NCBI GenBank assembly: GCA_027886175.1
Contig: JAJNNQ010000129.1
Coordinates: forward strand, 6,076,001-6,140,000
Origin: Phylloscopus collybita
Taxonomy: Eukaryota > Chordata > Aves > Passeriformes > Phylloscopidae
Length of the DNA stretch: 64,000 nt
Direction of reading: 5' to 3'
Each line of letters starts with the position of its first letter. Position 1 is the first letter of the stretch. Position numbers and translations under genes: made by a program. A model generated the notes under the pieces. That model did no database searches, was not told where the DNA came from, and saw only the letters and a program-made list of their open reading frames with translations. Below, in pieces: positions 48,519 to 60,232 of the stretch.

Positions 48519-51027
48519 TAGATGTCTCACTTTCTCAGTGAATTCCAGTCTTCAGGGCATGGATTTTGGTATGGAGTTTAGCCACTCTGTGTGAAAAAGA
48601 TGCAGAGGAAATGCTTCATTCAGTCACTCAGGTTGGTCCTGACCCATGCAGAGGAGCCTGAAGCTCAGACCACAGTTTTCCTTACAGTTCCTGCTGAATC
48701 TCATGATAATTATTTTCTTATTGCTTAGAAGAACCTTTCTGACCTGTGTAAGTCTTCAAGGGCAACTCAGAAAGCCAAGCTTTAGTTTTTGTTCAGGACA
48801 AGTCATTGCTTTCCCACTAAGCTGACTAAAATAAACCAGGAAAAAAAAATATGGATGGCACTTGACCCCCTGCTCTAAACTCCCCAGCACTCCTCTTACC
48901 TGTTGGTTTTTTTTAAATGAATGTTCTGGGCAAAGGCTTGGCTTACACAATTAAGCAGAGGAGCTAAATCACACTGCTGTGTATGACTTAAACAGGTTTT
49001 TTTGTTTAAATTCAAATGCAGAGTTGAGTTCTAGGATATAGGCTATCACAGTTCTCCTTGATCTTGAGGACAAGAGTTTGTGGTGGTGTCTGAAGCAGAG
49101 AGAGATAATAGTTGTGTGGTTTTAAGGTGCTGTGGGGGAGGAGGCAGAAGGGTACAGATGGCAGAGAGTAACCCAAACAAGAGGTACAAACTTGAATGAT
49201 AAAAAGCAGTGGTATTCTTGTGCCAGAATAATGAGCTGTGCCAGTCTCTTGCTCAGAAGAAAGCCTTTTCCAAATACCTAACTGTGCTTCAAAAAGAGAA
49301 AGGCAAAGAACAAATGGGCAGGAATGAGAAAGCAGGGACAGATAAGTGGATTATTTTCTGCAGGATGTGCTGTTCTCTGTAGGGCTGAAGGACATGACTG
49401 ATGTTCCCTCTTCTCACCTGTGCCTTTTCACAAGTACCTGGGATGACGTGAAAAATTCAGAGAAGCAGCAGGTCTGTGTGATAAATACAGCTGGGGAGGG
49501 TTGGAAAGAGCAGAGAGAAAGGTCAAATCTTAGAGAAGGCAGTGGGAGGATGACTGTTGTTCAGTTTCCCCTGAGGAATGCAGAGCTAAAAGGCACCTGA
49601 TCCTCCACCCCCAGGAGTGGGATCCCACATAACCACTCTGTTCCTGTGGCCACTCTCACCTGGTCACCCAAGGGACTCCTGCAGGGAATTACACAGAGCA
49701 GGGTTTCCTGGCAGTTTTACTGCCTTTTCCATGCCCTCAGGCTCCTCTCCTGAGCAAACCTCCAGAGTGGCATGTGGTGTTCAGTTGTCCCAAATCCCTC
49801 TGTCCTGGTTAAGCTGGGGGCAGGAGTGAGGTCACTACTCAGAGAGTCCTTGCCTCAAGGAAGAGGAGTCTGTGTTCCTTGTTCCTCTGGTCCTTTCCTA
49901 GCAGCATTGAGGGATTAGAGTTTTAATCTCTTTCCCAGGGCTGGCAAGGGACTTTGAGGAATTTTCTCTCTTGTTAGTGCACAAATCGCTGCAGTTGGGG
50001 TTGTAATGAGCTTGGGGAACTGCTGCAGCCTGCCCTCACTGAGCTGAGGCTGTGGAGGTGCTCCCATCCCCTCAGGGCACAGTGTTGGCTTAGCTGATCC
50101 TACACAGCTTCACACACCTGCTTGTTCCTTTGGGAAATGAGCAGTAAGCGTGGCAAATGCCTAGAAAGGTGAGTGGTGGTAAATACTCCGTTAGAGCTGG
50201 GGATCACTTGGATCACTCCAAGGTTTATTCTGGGAGAAATGAAATTTCTCTGAGAAATCTCAGACTGCAGCTGAGACACTCAGCCAACACTGGTGGTGAA
50301 GAAGTGTCAGGGAGCATCATCCATCTCCCATTTGGAGAAACACTCAGGGCTTCCCAATTTTCAGGAGAGAGCTTTCCATCATCTCCAGAGTGTCAGGAGC
50401 TTGTTTTGCTGTGCCTGCTGTACTTCATTAAGTGCTGATTTCTGAGGGTGAGGTTGCAGCAGAGGCTGAGTGAAGGATGGATTTATTGGGCTGTGGAGTT
50501 CAGCATTGCAGCTGGGCCATAAGGAGGTGTCGGCTGGGTTGACATCTCCTGCTGGAACTGGATTTTATGTGTACCCTGGCTTGGGTTTGTTAATAATAAA
50601 GATCTTAGTGTCATTACTCACTGTTAGTCCACACGGGCTCTTCAGCTCGTGCTCGCTCTGCAGGAGCAAACTTCAGCTATAAATCACTGGGGGAAGGGCT
50701 TTGTCTTTGCAATAGAATTTAGGAGATGTTAAAACTTAATGATTCTGATCTGATTCCTGTCTCATAAGGACCTCTTTAATAAGGCAATCCAGGGCTGTGA
50801 ATAGCCTGCCCCACGAGCACTATTAACATATTTTCCCCCTATTATTGCTGTCTTAAATAAAAGCAGGGTGGGGTTTGAGTTCAAGCGGGGCCTGGGAAGA
50901 GCCCAAACCCTGGGTGCTGGGGAGCACTGGGGAAGGCAGGGACGCATCTCCTGGCCTTCTTTTGACATCTGATTTTTGTTTGGTTGTTCTGCAGTGTTTG
51001 CTTTACATTTCCAGATATTAGTGGGGC

Positions 51028-51056
51028 TTTTTTTTTTTTTTTTTTTTTTTTTTTTT
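51028..51056 (+). repeat. Poly(T) tract, T29
   Basis: A pure T29 run. Confidence 0.95.
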
Positions 51057-51710
51057 CTGGTTTGCTTTTTCTTCTCTTGCTAGAAACTGGTCAGTCTGCT
51101 CCAAGTATAGAATTCTGACTCCTTGATGTTCATGAATCACCTTCCATTGCACACTCAGTGAAATTCAAATCAGCAGCTAATTTCTCCTTCTCTCTGTATT
51201 GATTATCCAGAGTTCTCAAGTGCCTGCATGCAAACCTGGATGCTGCTTGCAATTCCAAGCAGAACTACAGACTTTTCTCCCTGGTTTCAGCAAATAATTA
51301 AGTTCAGAGTGAGGAAAACGCCCCTCGTTCTGGCTACACCTAAAACGATGTCTCTGATCCTCTCTTTTTAGAGACGTGGTTGGAAAAAAGAGCTATGAGA
51401 GGTCAGAAAAAGAAGGCCAAAAAGACAGAAATCCCCCCAGCTGAACTGAGGTTGTGTTTAAAACATTGTGATTCTTCATGTTGATAACAGAAAAGATGTG
51501 GGAGGAAGTGAAGTTAATCTGCTGTTAATATTGTGCAGAGGCCCTCATTCCTCTTAAAGAATGATGTATGGAGCAGATTTTTGCAAGTGGTGGATTTTGT
51601 GGATGGATCAGATTCTCCATCCTCTTATATTCTGCTTATTTTAGAAACGGTCTTAGCACCTGAAATGGATTCTTTTGGAGGCAAAATTCAAATAAAACCA
51701 TCCCCCAGAA

Positions 51711-51743
51711 ACAGCAGTCCTTTGACCTTTGAATTCCATGAGA
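51711..51743. repeat. 33-bp exact intronic repeat, copy 2
   Basis: This is identical, in the same orientation, to 46479-46511. The two copies flank the PRKG1 exon, one about 1.8 kb upstream and the other about 3.2 kb downstream. Confidence 0.85.
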
Positions 51744-51831
51744 ATTCCAATTCCCCCCTCTCCCTGCGAGGCTGATGATTTCAGGGCAGTCACACTCCGC
51801 ACCAGCCCGTGTTTTCAGGAGAACTATTAGC

Positions 51832-51865
51832 AAAAAAAAAAAAAAGAAAGAAAAAAAAAAAAAAA
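51832..51865 (+). repeat. A-rich tract
   Basis: A14 followed by GAAAG and A15. Confidence 0.95.
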
Positions 51866-51884
51866 GGCAAGCAGAGGCTGTAAG

Positions 51885-52270
51885 TTATTAAACTCTAAAT
51901 TATGTAAATCCTTTTGCTGGCCCTCAAAAGGCAGCAGCACAAGACTCCCTCAAGCTGCTGTGCTTGCCAGCTGCACTAATTGTACAAAACCCGGCGCAGC
52001 GCAGGGGGATTAAGGCGAGAGCTGTGCCCTTCCTTGCCAAGCCTGGATGAGTTTGAATTTTCCACGGCTCTTTTTGTTCTCATGGAGTCCTGTGCACTGC
52101 TCACTGCAGCCCCAGGAATGACAGAGCTTTTACGAGGGGCTTGGTAACGTGGATAATTTGTGAGGGGAAAGGAGGCAGCAGCGAGTTGCCAATTAAAACC
52201 CCGGAGGCTCGTTAAAAGTCCTGCAGGAGGACGTTGCCTTCAGATGTTTCTCCTCCAACAGTCACAGGAG
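51885..52270. promoter_or_regulatory. Candidate conserved noncoding stretch
   Basis: Transposon-free, with more CpG than its surroundings (CCGGCGCAGCGCAGG, CCCCGGAGGCTCGTTAAAAG) and an AATTGTACAAAA word. It ends where an AT-only tract begins. Conservation is untested. Confidence 0.3.
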
Positions 52271-52382
52271 CAGTTGTAATTATTTTTTTTTTTAAGTAAA
52301 AAAAATTATTTATTTAACAAGTAAGATGTTTAAAAGTATAAAAAAAATAAATAATATAAAACAATAAATTTTTTTGCCGCTC
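52270..52382 (+). repeat. AT-only low-complexity tract
   Basis: Runs of A and T with AATAAAT-type words. Confidence 0.85.
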
Positions 52383-52549
52383 TGAAGAGAGATGGTAAAT
52401 TGAGAAAGTTTTTGTTGTGGGTGTAGTTTAGTTTACTTAAGTTTTTTACTAGCTTTACTTTTTTTTGGAGGTTTAGGTTTGGCAGGTTGTAGGTGTGAGT
52501 TTTTTGTTGTTGTTTTTAGTTTAGAGTAGATTTAAATAGTTTTAAGTTT
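52383..52549 (+). repeat. C-depleted G/T-rich tract
   Basis: By count only five C occur in 167 bases (52435, 52449, 52453, 52458, 52483), while G is frequent (GTTGTGGGTGTAGTTTAG, TTGGAGGTTTAGGTTTGG). The strand asymmetry is extreme and stops abruptly at CTTCAGCTCTCC. Confidence 0.85.
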
Positions 52550-53063
52550 CTTCAGCTCTCCTTAAACCACACTTTGGAAGGAAGTTGGCTTTAGATACTC
52601 AACTGTTAGGTACAAATCTCTCTGATATTACCTGGAGATAAGGAACCTGGAATGGCCCAGCCAGTCCTGTGCCTGGTGGGTGATAAATGGAATATAGATG
52701 GATATGTCCTGGGAGAAGGTAATTGAAAATCACCTTTCCACTGCCTGTATTTTTCTGTGACCTTTACAGGTTTTGCAAGAAATGTGACAAAATGGGACTG
52801 GAATTATTCCTCCAAGGGGATGATAATGAGAAAATGATGTTGAGGACAATGGACAAGGTGTAGCAGGAGCTTTTTTCCCCCCCTCTTCTTCTTCAGGAGC
52901 ATCCTCAGGATGGTGTCTCTGTGGCTCAGGAGGCACAGGGATGGGTGGTCCTAACTGAACTTGTAACTGAGGGACAGACTAACCCAAGAGAAATAGGGAA
53001 AACAGAATGAAAAATTCATTCAACTCCTGGGATCACTGTGTACCTGAAACATCCCCAGGCCTG

Positions 53064-53250
53064 TTGGAATAAGGCTGCCCAGAGCAGCTGTGGCTGCCCC
53101 TGGATCCCTGGCAGTGTCCAAGGCTGGGTTGGACAGGACTTGGAGCAGCCTGGGACAGTGGAAGGTGTCCCTGCCATGGCAGGGGTGGGGCTGGATGGGC
53201 TTTGAGGTCCCTTCAAACCCAAACCATTCTGGGATTCCAGGATTCACAAG
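53064..53250 (+). mobile_element. CR1 3' fragment, left arm of composite unit 1
   Basis: It starts AATAAGGCTGCCCAGAGCAG and ends CAAACCATTCTGGGATTCC, so it covers only the last ~185 bp of CR1. Confidence 0.9.
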
Positions 53251-53315
53251 ATTCCCAGGCTCTGCTTTCTATGCCCTTTCCTAAAGCCTTAAAGGAGGTG
53301 CTGAAGGAGGAGGTG

Positions 53316-53546
53316 GGGCAGCCACAGCTGCTCTGGGCACCCTGTGCCAGGGCCTGCCCACCCTCCCAGGGAACAATTCCTGCCCAATATCCCATCCATC
53401 CCTGCCCTCTGGCAATGGGAAGCCATTCCCTGTGTCCTGGCACTCCATCCCTTGTCCCAGTCCCTCTCCAGCTCTCCTGGAGCCCCTTTAGGCCCTGGCA
53501 GAGGCTCTGAGCTCTCCCTGGAGCCTTCTCTCCTCCAGGTAAACAC
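53316..53546 (-). mobile_element. CR1 fragment lacking its 3' end, right arm of composite unit 1
   Basis: The plus strand starts GGGCAGCCACAGCTGCTCTG and runs out through GAGCTCTCCCTGGAGCC. It holds the CR1 part that lies 5' of the left arm, in opposite orientation, with no tail. Confidence 0.88.
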
Positions 53547-55047
53547 CTGGAGGTTCTGGCATCATGGGCAGCTTTAAAGACTGGGTGTATTTCTTTATGG
53601 GAAAAAATTTCAGTGTTAAATCCATGCTTAAAAACTCTGTAGACCTGTGTGGCCAGGCAGATAAAGCCACAATAAATAACAAAGCCCTGTTTGCTGTGTC
53701 TGCTACAGGAGGAGGGTGATCACCACGGCAGGGAGGTGAAGTGCTTCCCTTGTTCTGGAATACTCTTGGAAATAATTCTGTTGATGTTTGTTCACGTTGG
53801 TTTAATTGCAGAGTGGGATGAGCTGAGATGCTGTCACTTAAGCAGGGTTATAAGGAGATGATGGCTTTCTCTGTGCAGCCCTTGAAGAATTAGTTAATAT
53901 TAACAGCAGATGTCAGATAATTAGTTCATAAGAGCTCTCACTTCATCCCTTTTTATGGATGCCTCTGCAAATGTTGCTGATGTTTTGAAATATGGCCAGA
54001 GCAGCTGTGAGAAATGAGGTGGCTGAACTTTGCTGTCGACAGTAGAGCTTTGCTTTGGGCAGAGCTTGATAAACAAGGGGATGCAATGCAATATTTACCA
54101 TAAATATTGGTTTATGGGCTCAGTGAGACGTGGTCTTTTCCCAGATTAAAATGCAACAGACAGCACAGGGGCTGCATTTGCCCCACATTATATACAATTT
54201 CTCATTCTAGACCATTTCCTGGTAGAAATTTGGGAACAAAAAGCCACTTGGCACCAAGACAGACCCAGAACTGATCAATTTGTGTTGCAGAACCAAAGCA
54301 ACCACTGCCTTCTCTTCTCTAAAGCCCCTTTTAGGAGCTCCTAGATGACATGAAATCCCCCCAAGCTGCCTTTCCTTCTGTCCATGAAAGCAGAGTTGGT
54401 AAAGATTATTTTGTCCCTTGTAACTCAATGTTTCTCTCTGAGAGGCACTGGGTTAATTTAAACATTTGATTGATTGTATTGGAGGAGTTGTGCTTCCCTG
54501 CATCTCAAGCCTATCACTTCCAATGAACTTCCATTAAGGGAGTCATAGAACAATCTCCCCAAAATCAGCTCAAATATGGTACTGTTCAGTAAAAGTTACT
54601 CAATTTTTGTTGCTTCCAACCAGGGTGTAGCAGCACCATCTCCACTAGCTGATCCCTTTGGATCATGAGGCCCATGCTGCTTCTGCTTCTCAGGCAGCAA
54701 TGGGCTCCAGGTCTCTGCAGCCCACCTGGAACAGGAGGATTTTTTCCAATGTTAAACCTACTACAGGTTTCACTGATGAATAATTTTAATTATTATCCCC
54801 CCCCATCTTTTTTAGTACTGTGGGGTTATTGTGAGGAAAAGTGTGTGTGAACACCAGCACTAAAATTATCCTTTTAAGTTCTCCACAGGTAGGATGTCAG
54901 TGAAGGTTTCCTTGTTTCCCAGGCCTTGTTAGCTGTGGCAAGGTTCAGAACAAGGCAGGGCAGCCCTGGGATTGGGCTGGATCAATGGAGAGCATCTTCC
55001 CCTTGTGTCTGAACATCCCTGGAGGACAGGAGACAAAATCAGGTGAA

Positions 55048-55458
55048 ATCAGAGAATCCCAGAATGGTTTGGGTTGCAAAGGATCTTAAAACTCATCCCA
55101 TTCCACCTCCTGCCATGGGCAGGGACACCTCCCACTGTCCCAGGCTGCTCCAAGCCCCAAAGTCCAACCTGGCCTTGGGCACTGCCAGGGATCCAGGGGC
55201 AGCCACAGCTGCTCTGGGCATCCTGTGCCAGGGCCTGCCCACCCTCCCAGGGAACAATTCCTGCCCAATCTCCCATCCATCCCTGCCCTCTGGCAGTGGG
55301 AGGCCATTCCCTGTGTCCTGTCCTTCCATCCCTTGTCTCAAGTCTCTCTCCAGCTGTCTTGGCACCCCCTCAGGCCCTGGCAGAGGCTCTGAGGTCTACC
55401 CAGAGCGTTCTTTTCCAGGCTGAATCCCCAACTCTCCCTGCATTTCCTCCCAGAAGAG
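55048..55458 (-). mobile_element. CR1 LINE 3' fragment, inverted
   Basis: It starts AGAGAATCCCAGAATGGTTT, passes GGGATCCAGGGGCAGCCACA and GGGAGGCCATTCCCTGTGTC, and ends near GCTGAATCCCCAACTCTCCC. It forms a close inverted pair with 55497-55688. Confidence 0.92.
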
Positions 55459-55476
55459 TTTTCAAATGATACATGA

Positions 55477-55975
55477 CCTGGAACATCCCCAGACCTCTTG
55501 GAATAAGGCTGCCCAGAGCAGCTGTGGCTGCCCCTGGATCCCTGGCAGTGTCCAAGGCCAGGTTGGACACTGGGGCTTGGAGCAGCTTGGGACAATGGAA
55601 GGTGTCCCTGCCCATGGCAGGGGTGGCACTGGATGGGCTTTGAGGTCCCTTCAAGCCCAAACCAGTTTGGGATTGCAGGATTCATGAGATTCCCAGGCTC
55701 TGCATCCTATCCCCTTTCCTAAAGCCTTAAAGGAGGTGCTGAAGGAGGAGGTGGGGCAGCCACAGCTGCTCTGGGCACCCTGTGCCAGGGCCTCCCCACC
55801 CTCCCAGGGAACAATTCCTGCCCAATATCCCATCCAGCCCTGCCCTTTGGCAGTGGGAAGCCATTCCCTGTGTCCTGTCCCTCCAGCCCTTGTCTCCAGC
55901 CCCTCTCCAGCTCTCCTGGAGCCCCTTTAGGCCCTGGCAGGAGCTCTGAGCTCTCCCTGGAGCCTTCTCTGCTTC
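55477..55975. repeat. Composite repeat unit 2 (CR1 + / linker / CR1 -)
   Basis: This has the same lead, left arm, linker and right-arm junction as unit 1, about 2.4 kb away in direct orientation. Similarity continues until unit 1 stops near 53546; in unit 2 the minus-strand CR1 runs on to about 56155. Confidence 0.85.
55497..55688 (+). mobile_element. CR1 3' fragment, left arm of composite unit 2
   Basis: It starts at TTGGAATAAGGCTGCCCAGA and ends AACCAGTTTGGGATTGCAGG, the same span as the arm at 53064-53250. Confidence 0.9.
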
Positions 55976-56155
55976 AGGTGAACACCCCCAGCTCTCCCAG
56001 CCTGGCTCCAGAGCAGAGGGACTCCAGCCCTGGGAGCTGCTCTGTGGTCTCCCCTGGACTCTCTCCAGCAGCTCCAGGTCCTTTTTTTTGTTGGGGAGCC
56101 CCAAGCAGCAGGCAGCTCTGCAGGCAGGGTCTCACCTGAGCAGGGCAGAGGAGAA
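55752..56155 (-). mobile_element. CR1 fragment lacking its 3' end, right arm of composite unit 2
   Basis: It has the same left edge (GGTGGGGCAGCCACAGCTGC) as 53316, but extends further, through CTCTCCAGCAGCTCCAGGTC and GCAGGGTCTCACCTGAGCAG, which are CR1 blocks from about 500 bp or more upstream of the tail. Confidence 0.9.
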
Positions 56156-56934
56156 GAAAACAGCAGAGTGAAGGACTGGGCTGCTCCTGCAGCCAGGGGG
56201 ATGAGCCCAAACCAGAGGCACTGTGGAGGCTCCTGCCTTTCCAAGCTGAGCTCCTCTGCTCTCAGTGCTGCTGTGTTCTGTGGGAATCAAGGTCCCTGCA
56301 AGGTTTTTAAGGGCACCAAGGTGACTTTTGCACAGGAGGACTTGACCCTGCCAGGGGCAAAACTGCAGCCTGAGGGAACAAGGAGCAGCCTTGCAGGTGT
56401 AGGTGTTTTGCAGACAGTTCCTGTGCTGATAAAAGGAAATCTCCTCATTATGCAGCATTGCACCCGTACTGCTGGTACTCTTGCTTTGATTGCCTCACCC
56501 TTTGATAGAGTGTCTTGTCTCATTGTCAGGGATGTCGTTTGAAGTGGGGCTTTTTTACAGTGGCCCAGGCTTTGTGGGGAGGTGTTTCCAGCGAGGAGAA
56601 GGCTGTGCAGGGCAGCTGGAGCCTCCCTCTGCCACAGCTCTGTGTTACTGCTCTGATCTGTCAGGTTACAACACTGATTAGTGCTACACTTCATTTACAC
56701 TTCCTAAACAAAGCAGGGTTCTGGAGAGGAGCTGAAAATCCCAGGGTATTTTTGGGGATTGTGTGGTGTCTCATCAGACTCCCTGGCCTTTTCAGCTGCA
56801 AGTGCTCTGGGACAAAACATCTCCTCCATGGTATTGACACTGTGACCTTAAATCCATTTGCTTCTGGCAATGGTGCAGTAATCATCAAATTGATAGGACA
56901 ATAATATTCCAATAATAACAACAATTCCCATGAT

Positions 56935-57092
56935 GGAATAATTGAAGCTGGAAAAGACCTTCAGGACCATGGAGTCCAGGCTATGCCTGATGCCCACCTT
57001 GTCCCCAGCCCAGAGCACTCAGTGCCACCTCCAGCCCTTCCTTGGACACCTCCAGCTATGGGCACTCCAAAGCTCCCTGGGCAGCCCCTGCC
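56935..57092 (-). mobile_element. Short CR1 3' fragment, inverted
   Basis: TGATGGAATAATTGAAGCTG, GAAAAGACCTTCAGGACCAT, TTGTCCCCAGCCCAGAGCAC and CTCCCTGGGCAGCCCCTGCC. It is an older relative of the subfamily A copies. Confidence 0.85.
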
Positions 57093-57326
57093 AGGAGAAA
57101 TAAGTGAAATGTGGCCCTTGTGAGAGGTTAAATGTGCAACAAGGGGCAGAAGTTAATGTTAGTGCAGAAACCACAGGGGAGGATTTCAGGGTGCAGGGAG
57201 GATGAAATTCCTGTTTCCATAAGGATTGCAGGCTGCTGCATCTGGTTGCTGAGGCCCCTGAAGGAGGTGTGATGTCCACTCTCTGTTTAATAGAACTCCA
57301 AGCTACTGGTGCTGAGGGAGAAATTA

Positions 57327-57708
57327 ATCCCAGGATTCCTGAGGCTGGAAAATCCCTCCCAGTCCATGGAGTCCCAGCTGTGCCCCATGCCCACCTTGTC
57401 CCCAGCCCAGAGCATTCAGTGCCACCTCCAGCCCTTCCTTGCACACCTCCAGCCATGGGCACTCCAAAGCTCCCTGGGCAGCCCCTGCCAAGGCCTGAGC
57501 ACCCTTTCCATGCAGAAATTCCTGCTGCTGTCCAAGCTGAGCCTCCCCTGGCACAGCTTGGGGCCCTTTCCCCTTGTGCTGTCCCTGTTCCCTGGGAGCA
57601 AAGCCCGACCCCCCCTGGCTGTCCCCTCCTGGCAGGGAGTTGTGCAGAGCCACAAGGTCCCCCCTGAGCCTCCTTTGCTCCAGGCTGAGCCCCTTTCCCA
57701 GCTCCCTG
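57327..57708 (-). mobile_element. Young CR1 LINE 3' fragment (subfamily A), inverted
   Basis: It begins AATCCCAGGATTCCTGAGGC and ends TTTCCCAGCTCCCTGAG. It is near-identical, in reverse complement, to 1549-1930 and 32189-32580. Confidence 0.92.
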
Positions 57709-60174
57709 AGACTTCCAGTATATGCTCAGCTTTGGGATGCTGAAGAGGGCTGTAGTTTACTTGCGCTTATCTGAAGTTCCCTGGCAAAGATGGATTTCAC
57801 ATTATTTAAGTGCCAGCATTAAAAGCATTTGGATACCAAATAAATTGACAAAACTGCAGATAGGCTTTTTAATTAAAAAAAGAAAAAAAGGCACCAAACA
57901 AGTTCTCTGTATTGCACGTTTGAAAAACTCATTATATTTCATGAATTACATCTTCTCTGGGAATGGACTCTGAATGGGAGCGCTTTTATTTATCTTTAGG
58001 CTGCAATAAAACCCATCCAGACAACAGAAATGTTGACAACTGCATTCACTCCTCTGAAGTTATTTCCAAAAAACCCTTTACTCCAGAATATCAAAGTCAG
58101 TAGTGTTTGAAATGGGTTTGGTAAAGCTCTGCCCTTTGCAGCCTGTGCCTGACGCCCAGCTGGAGGAAATGAGATTTAAATAGTGTCTCTTTTTTTAATT
58201 AACTGCAGGAATGAGGAGCGTGGGAAGAGGCTCAGCTATGTTTTGTTAGTTCTTTGGGTTTTTTTCAGGGCAGTCCACGGCCTCTGCACACAGCAGAAGG
58301 CACAGGTGCTACCCTGAATCTGTCTTTTCTTTTCCTCTGACATGTCCTGGCCACCCTGGATTGGTTTTTTGATGGGAATTGAGGTGAACTCCAGACATCT
58401 GAAGCGATCTGACAGCACGGGGAGCTAAGTGCAGAGACCTGAACAAGGCAAAATCCTGGCTGCCTTTGAGGAAATAGAATTGTCTTTATTTCTTGTGTTT
58501 GTTTTTCAGCTCTGAGGTTCCTCTGCCTGACTTACCTGTAGTAGAGGGCAGGAGCAGAGGCTGATTAAATTCACAGGATGCACCCAGCTTGGAGCTTGTC
58601 TTCTAAACTTGGGTTTTCTTTAGCTGATAAGGGTCACAGGAGCTGCCTGCAGTGGGATGAATTGCCTGAGTGGGTGTGAAAATGCCACATGGTGGCTTTG
58701 TCCCTGTCACCAGCCCCCTTTCCCAAGGCCTTTGCCCACATACCCGAGTGCCCACAGCAGAGATGCTGCTGGGATGTGCCTCTCCTTCCTTCCTGGCCCA
58801 TTTCCTCCTCGGGAAGGCATATTCTTCACTTAAAGGCTGTTTAGCATCTGTTTTGATTCTGTGTTCCCTGTTTGAGGAGAGTCTTGAACCTCTTCAGAGT
58901 CCTTTTTGTTCTTTGAAATTCTTCTGCATCTGCTTTCGTAACCCTTCCTCATTCCCGAGCACTGCTGTGATTGTTCCCTTGCAGAGAGATCCCAAACACA
59001 GATTTATTGTTGTCAGACACTCTCTGCTAGCACGGCACGGTTGGCTTTGTTCTTGGGGAAATGGAGAGAGTTTAGGTGAGTTCAGCTGATTCAAGGAAAC
59101 AGAAGGAGAAACTCAGGTACTCTTCCTGTGGTAATCAGACACCTCCCTTGACCCTGGGCTTGTGTTGGTTGGGGAGGACCTCAGGAAAGCTTCTCCAGCT
59201 TTCCTCTGGGAGAGGAGCTGCCAGGCTTTGTCCAGCCATGGCTTTGTCCAGCCTTGGCACTCTGAAAGTGCCCTGACCCAGAGGGACACCTGCTTGGAAA
59301 AGAAGTTCTCCTTCATGTCCAACCTCAGACTCTCAAACTGCATCTCCCAAGCCTTGTCCCGAGTTAGGAGGGAGGTTTGGCAGTGGCAGCTCTGGAAGTG
59401 CCCTCCTGGCAGGTGTGGGGGGTCAGGGCTCCCACCTTTGCTCCTGCTGCTCCCCAGGAGATGAAGCAATGTCCATCCCCTTATTCCAGTGCACACCTCT
59501 GCGTCCAGGGACGCAGGAGCTGCTTTGGGAAGGAGCCTGGGTTAAACATTAACCCCCCACACATGCTAATACCCTCCCTTGGGGTGATTTTTGGCCTCAG
59601 AGTGCACTTCAACCTACAGCTGGGTAAATACTTGCTGGCAGAAGGGAGGGGAGCGTGTGGGAGAGGGGGAAGAGTGCTCAGGGCTGCTGCAGGTAGTGCT
59701 GACAAAACAAGGAAAAGTGTTCTAAATCCTCTTTATTCTGCCTTGTGGTGTTTAGGGGAGATTGGACAGTTTTAAAATGCTCTCCTGCCTCAGACTTGGA
59801 GCTGTTTGGACAGGGCCCAGTTTGGGTGAGGGCATCAGAGGCCCTGCAGAGCTCATCCCCATTGCCCCACCTTTCCCAGGGGATGGCATTTCCTTTCATT
59901 GGAGGGAAAAACACACCTGGAGTGAAGCTCACTGCTTGAGATTTCTGCTTTGTTCTGGAAGCTTGATTTTGGCTAAGCCCTCCTACCCTTTAGCACAGGT
60001 GTCTGGGAAACTGGGATCATTTGAATTCACGTGCCAGAGATTGGAAACTTCCTGGGAAGGGGCTGGTTTATCCCATACAATCAGCACTGTGTGGGGTTTC
60101 ATGGCTGGAAATGCAAGCAGTAATTATTTGTGTGCCATTGCTGGTGACAGCTTTCTGACTGAACAAGAAAATCC

Positions 60175-60232
60175 GTGGCTGCCCCCCATCCCTGGAAGTG
60201 TCCCAAGACTAGCTTGGATGGCCTTGGAGTCT
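60175..60232 (+). mobile_element. CR1 internal remnant
   Basis: TGGCTGCCCCCCATCCCTGG, then AAGTGTCCCAAGACTAGCTT and GGATGGCCTTGG. No tail is visible. Confidence 0.65.

Larger units (their letters stand above)
53043..53546. repeat. Composite repeat unit 1 (CR1 + / linker / CR1 -)
   Basis: A short lead (CCTGAAACATCCCCAGGCCT), a plus-strand CR1 3' end, a ~65-bp non-CR1 linker (including GATTCCCAGGCTCTGC and CCTTAAAGGAGGTGCTGAAG), then a minus-strand CR1 piece. The same order, linker and junctions recur at 55477-55975. Confidence 0.85.

Noticed and set aside
49801..49990. TGTCCTGGTTAAGCTGGG as the start of another LTR
   Set aside because: The first bases resemble an ERVL-type LTR start, but I found no matching end, target duplication or shared internal block.
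59240..59470. Possible very old CR1 (phrases like TTCATGTCCAACCTCAGACT)
   Set aside because: Resemblance is limited to one short phrase and no tail is visible.
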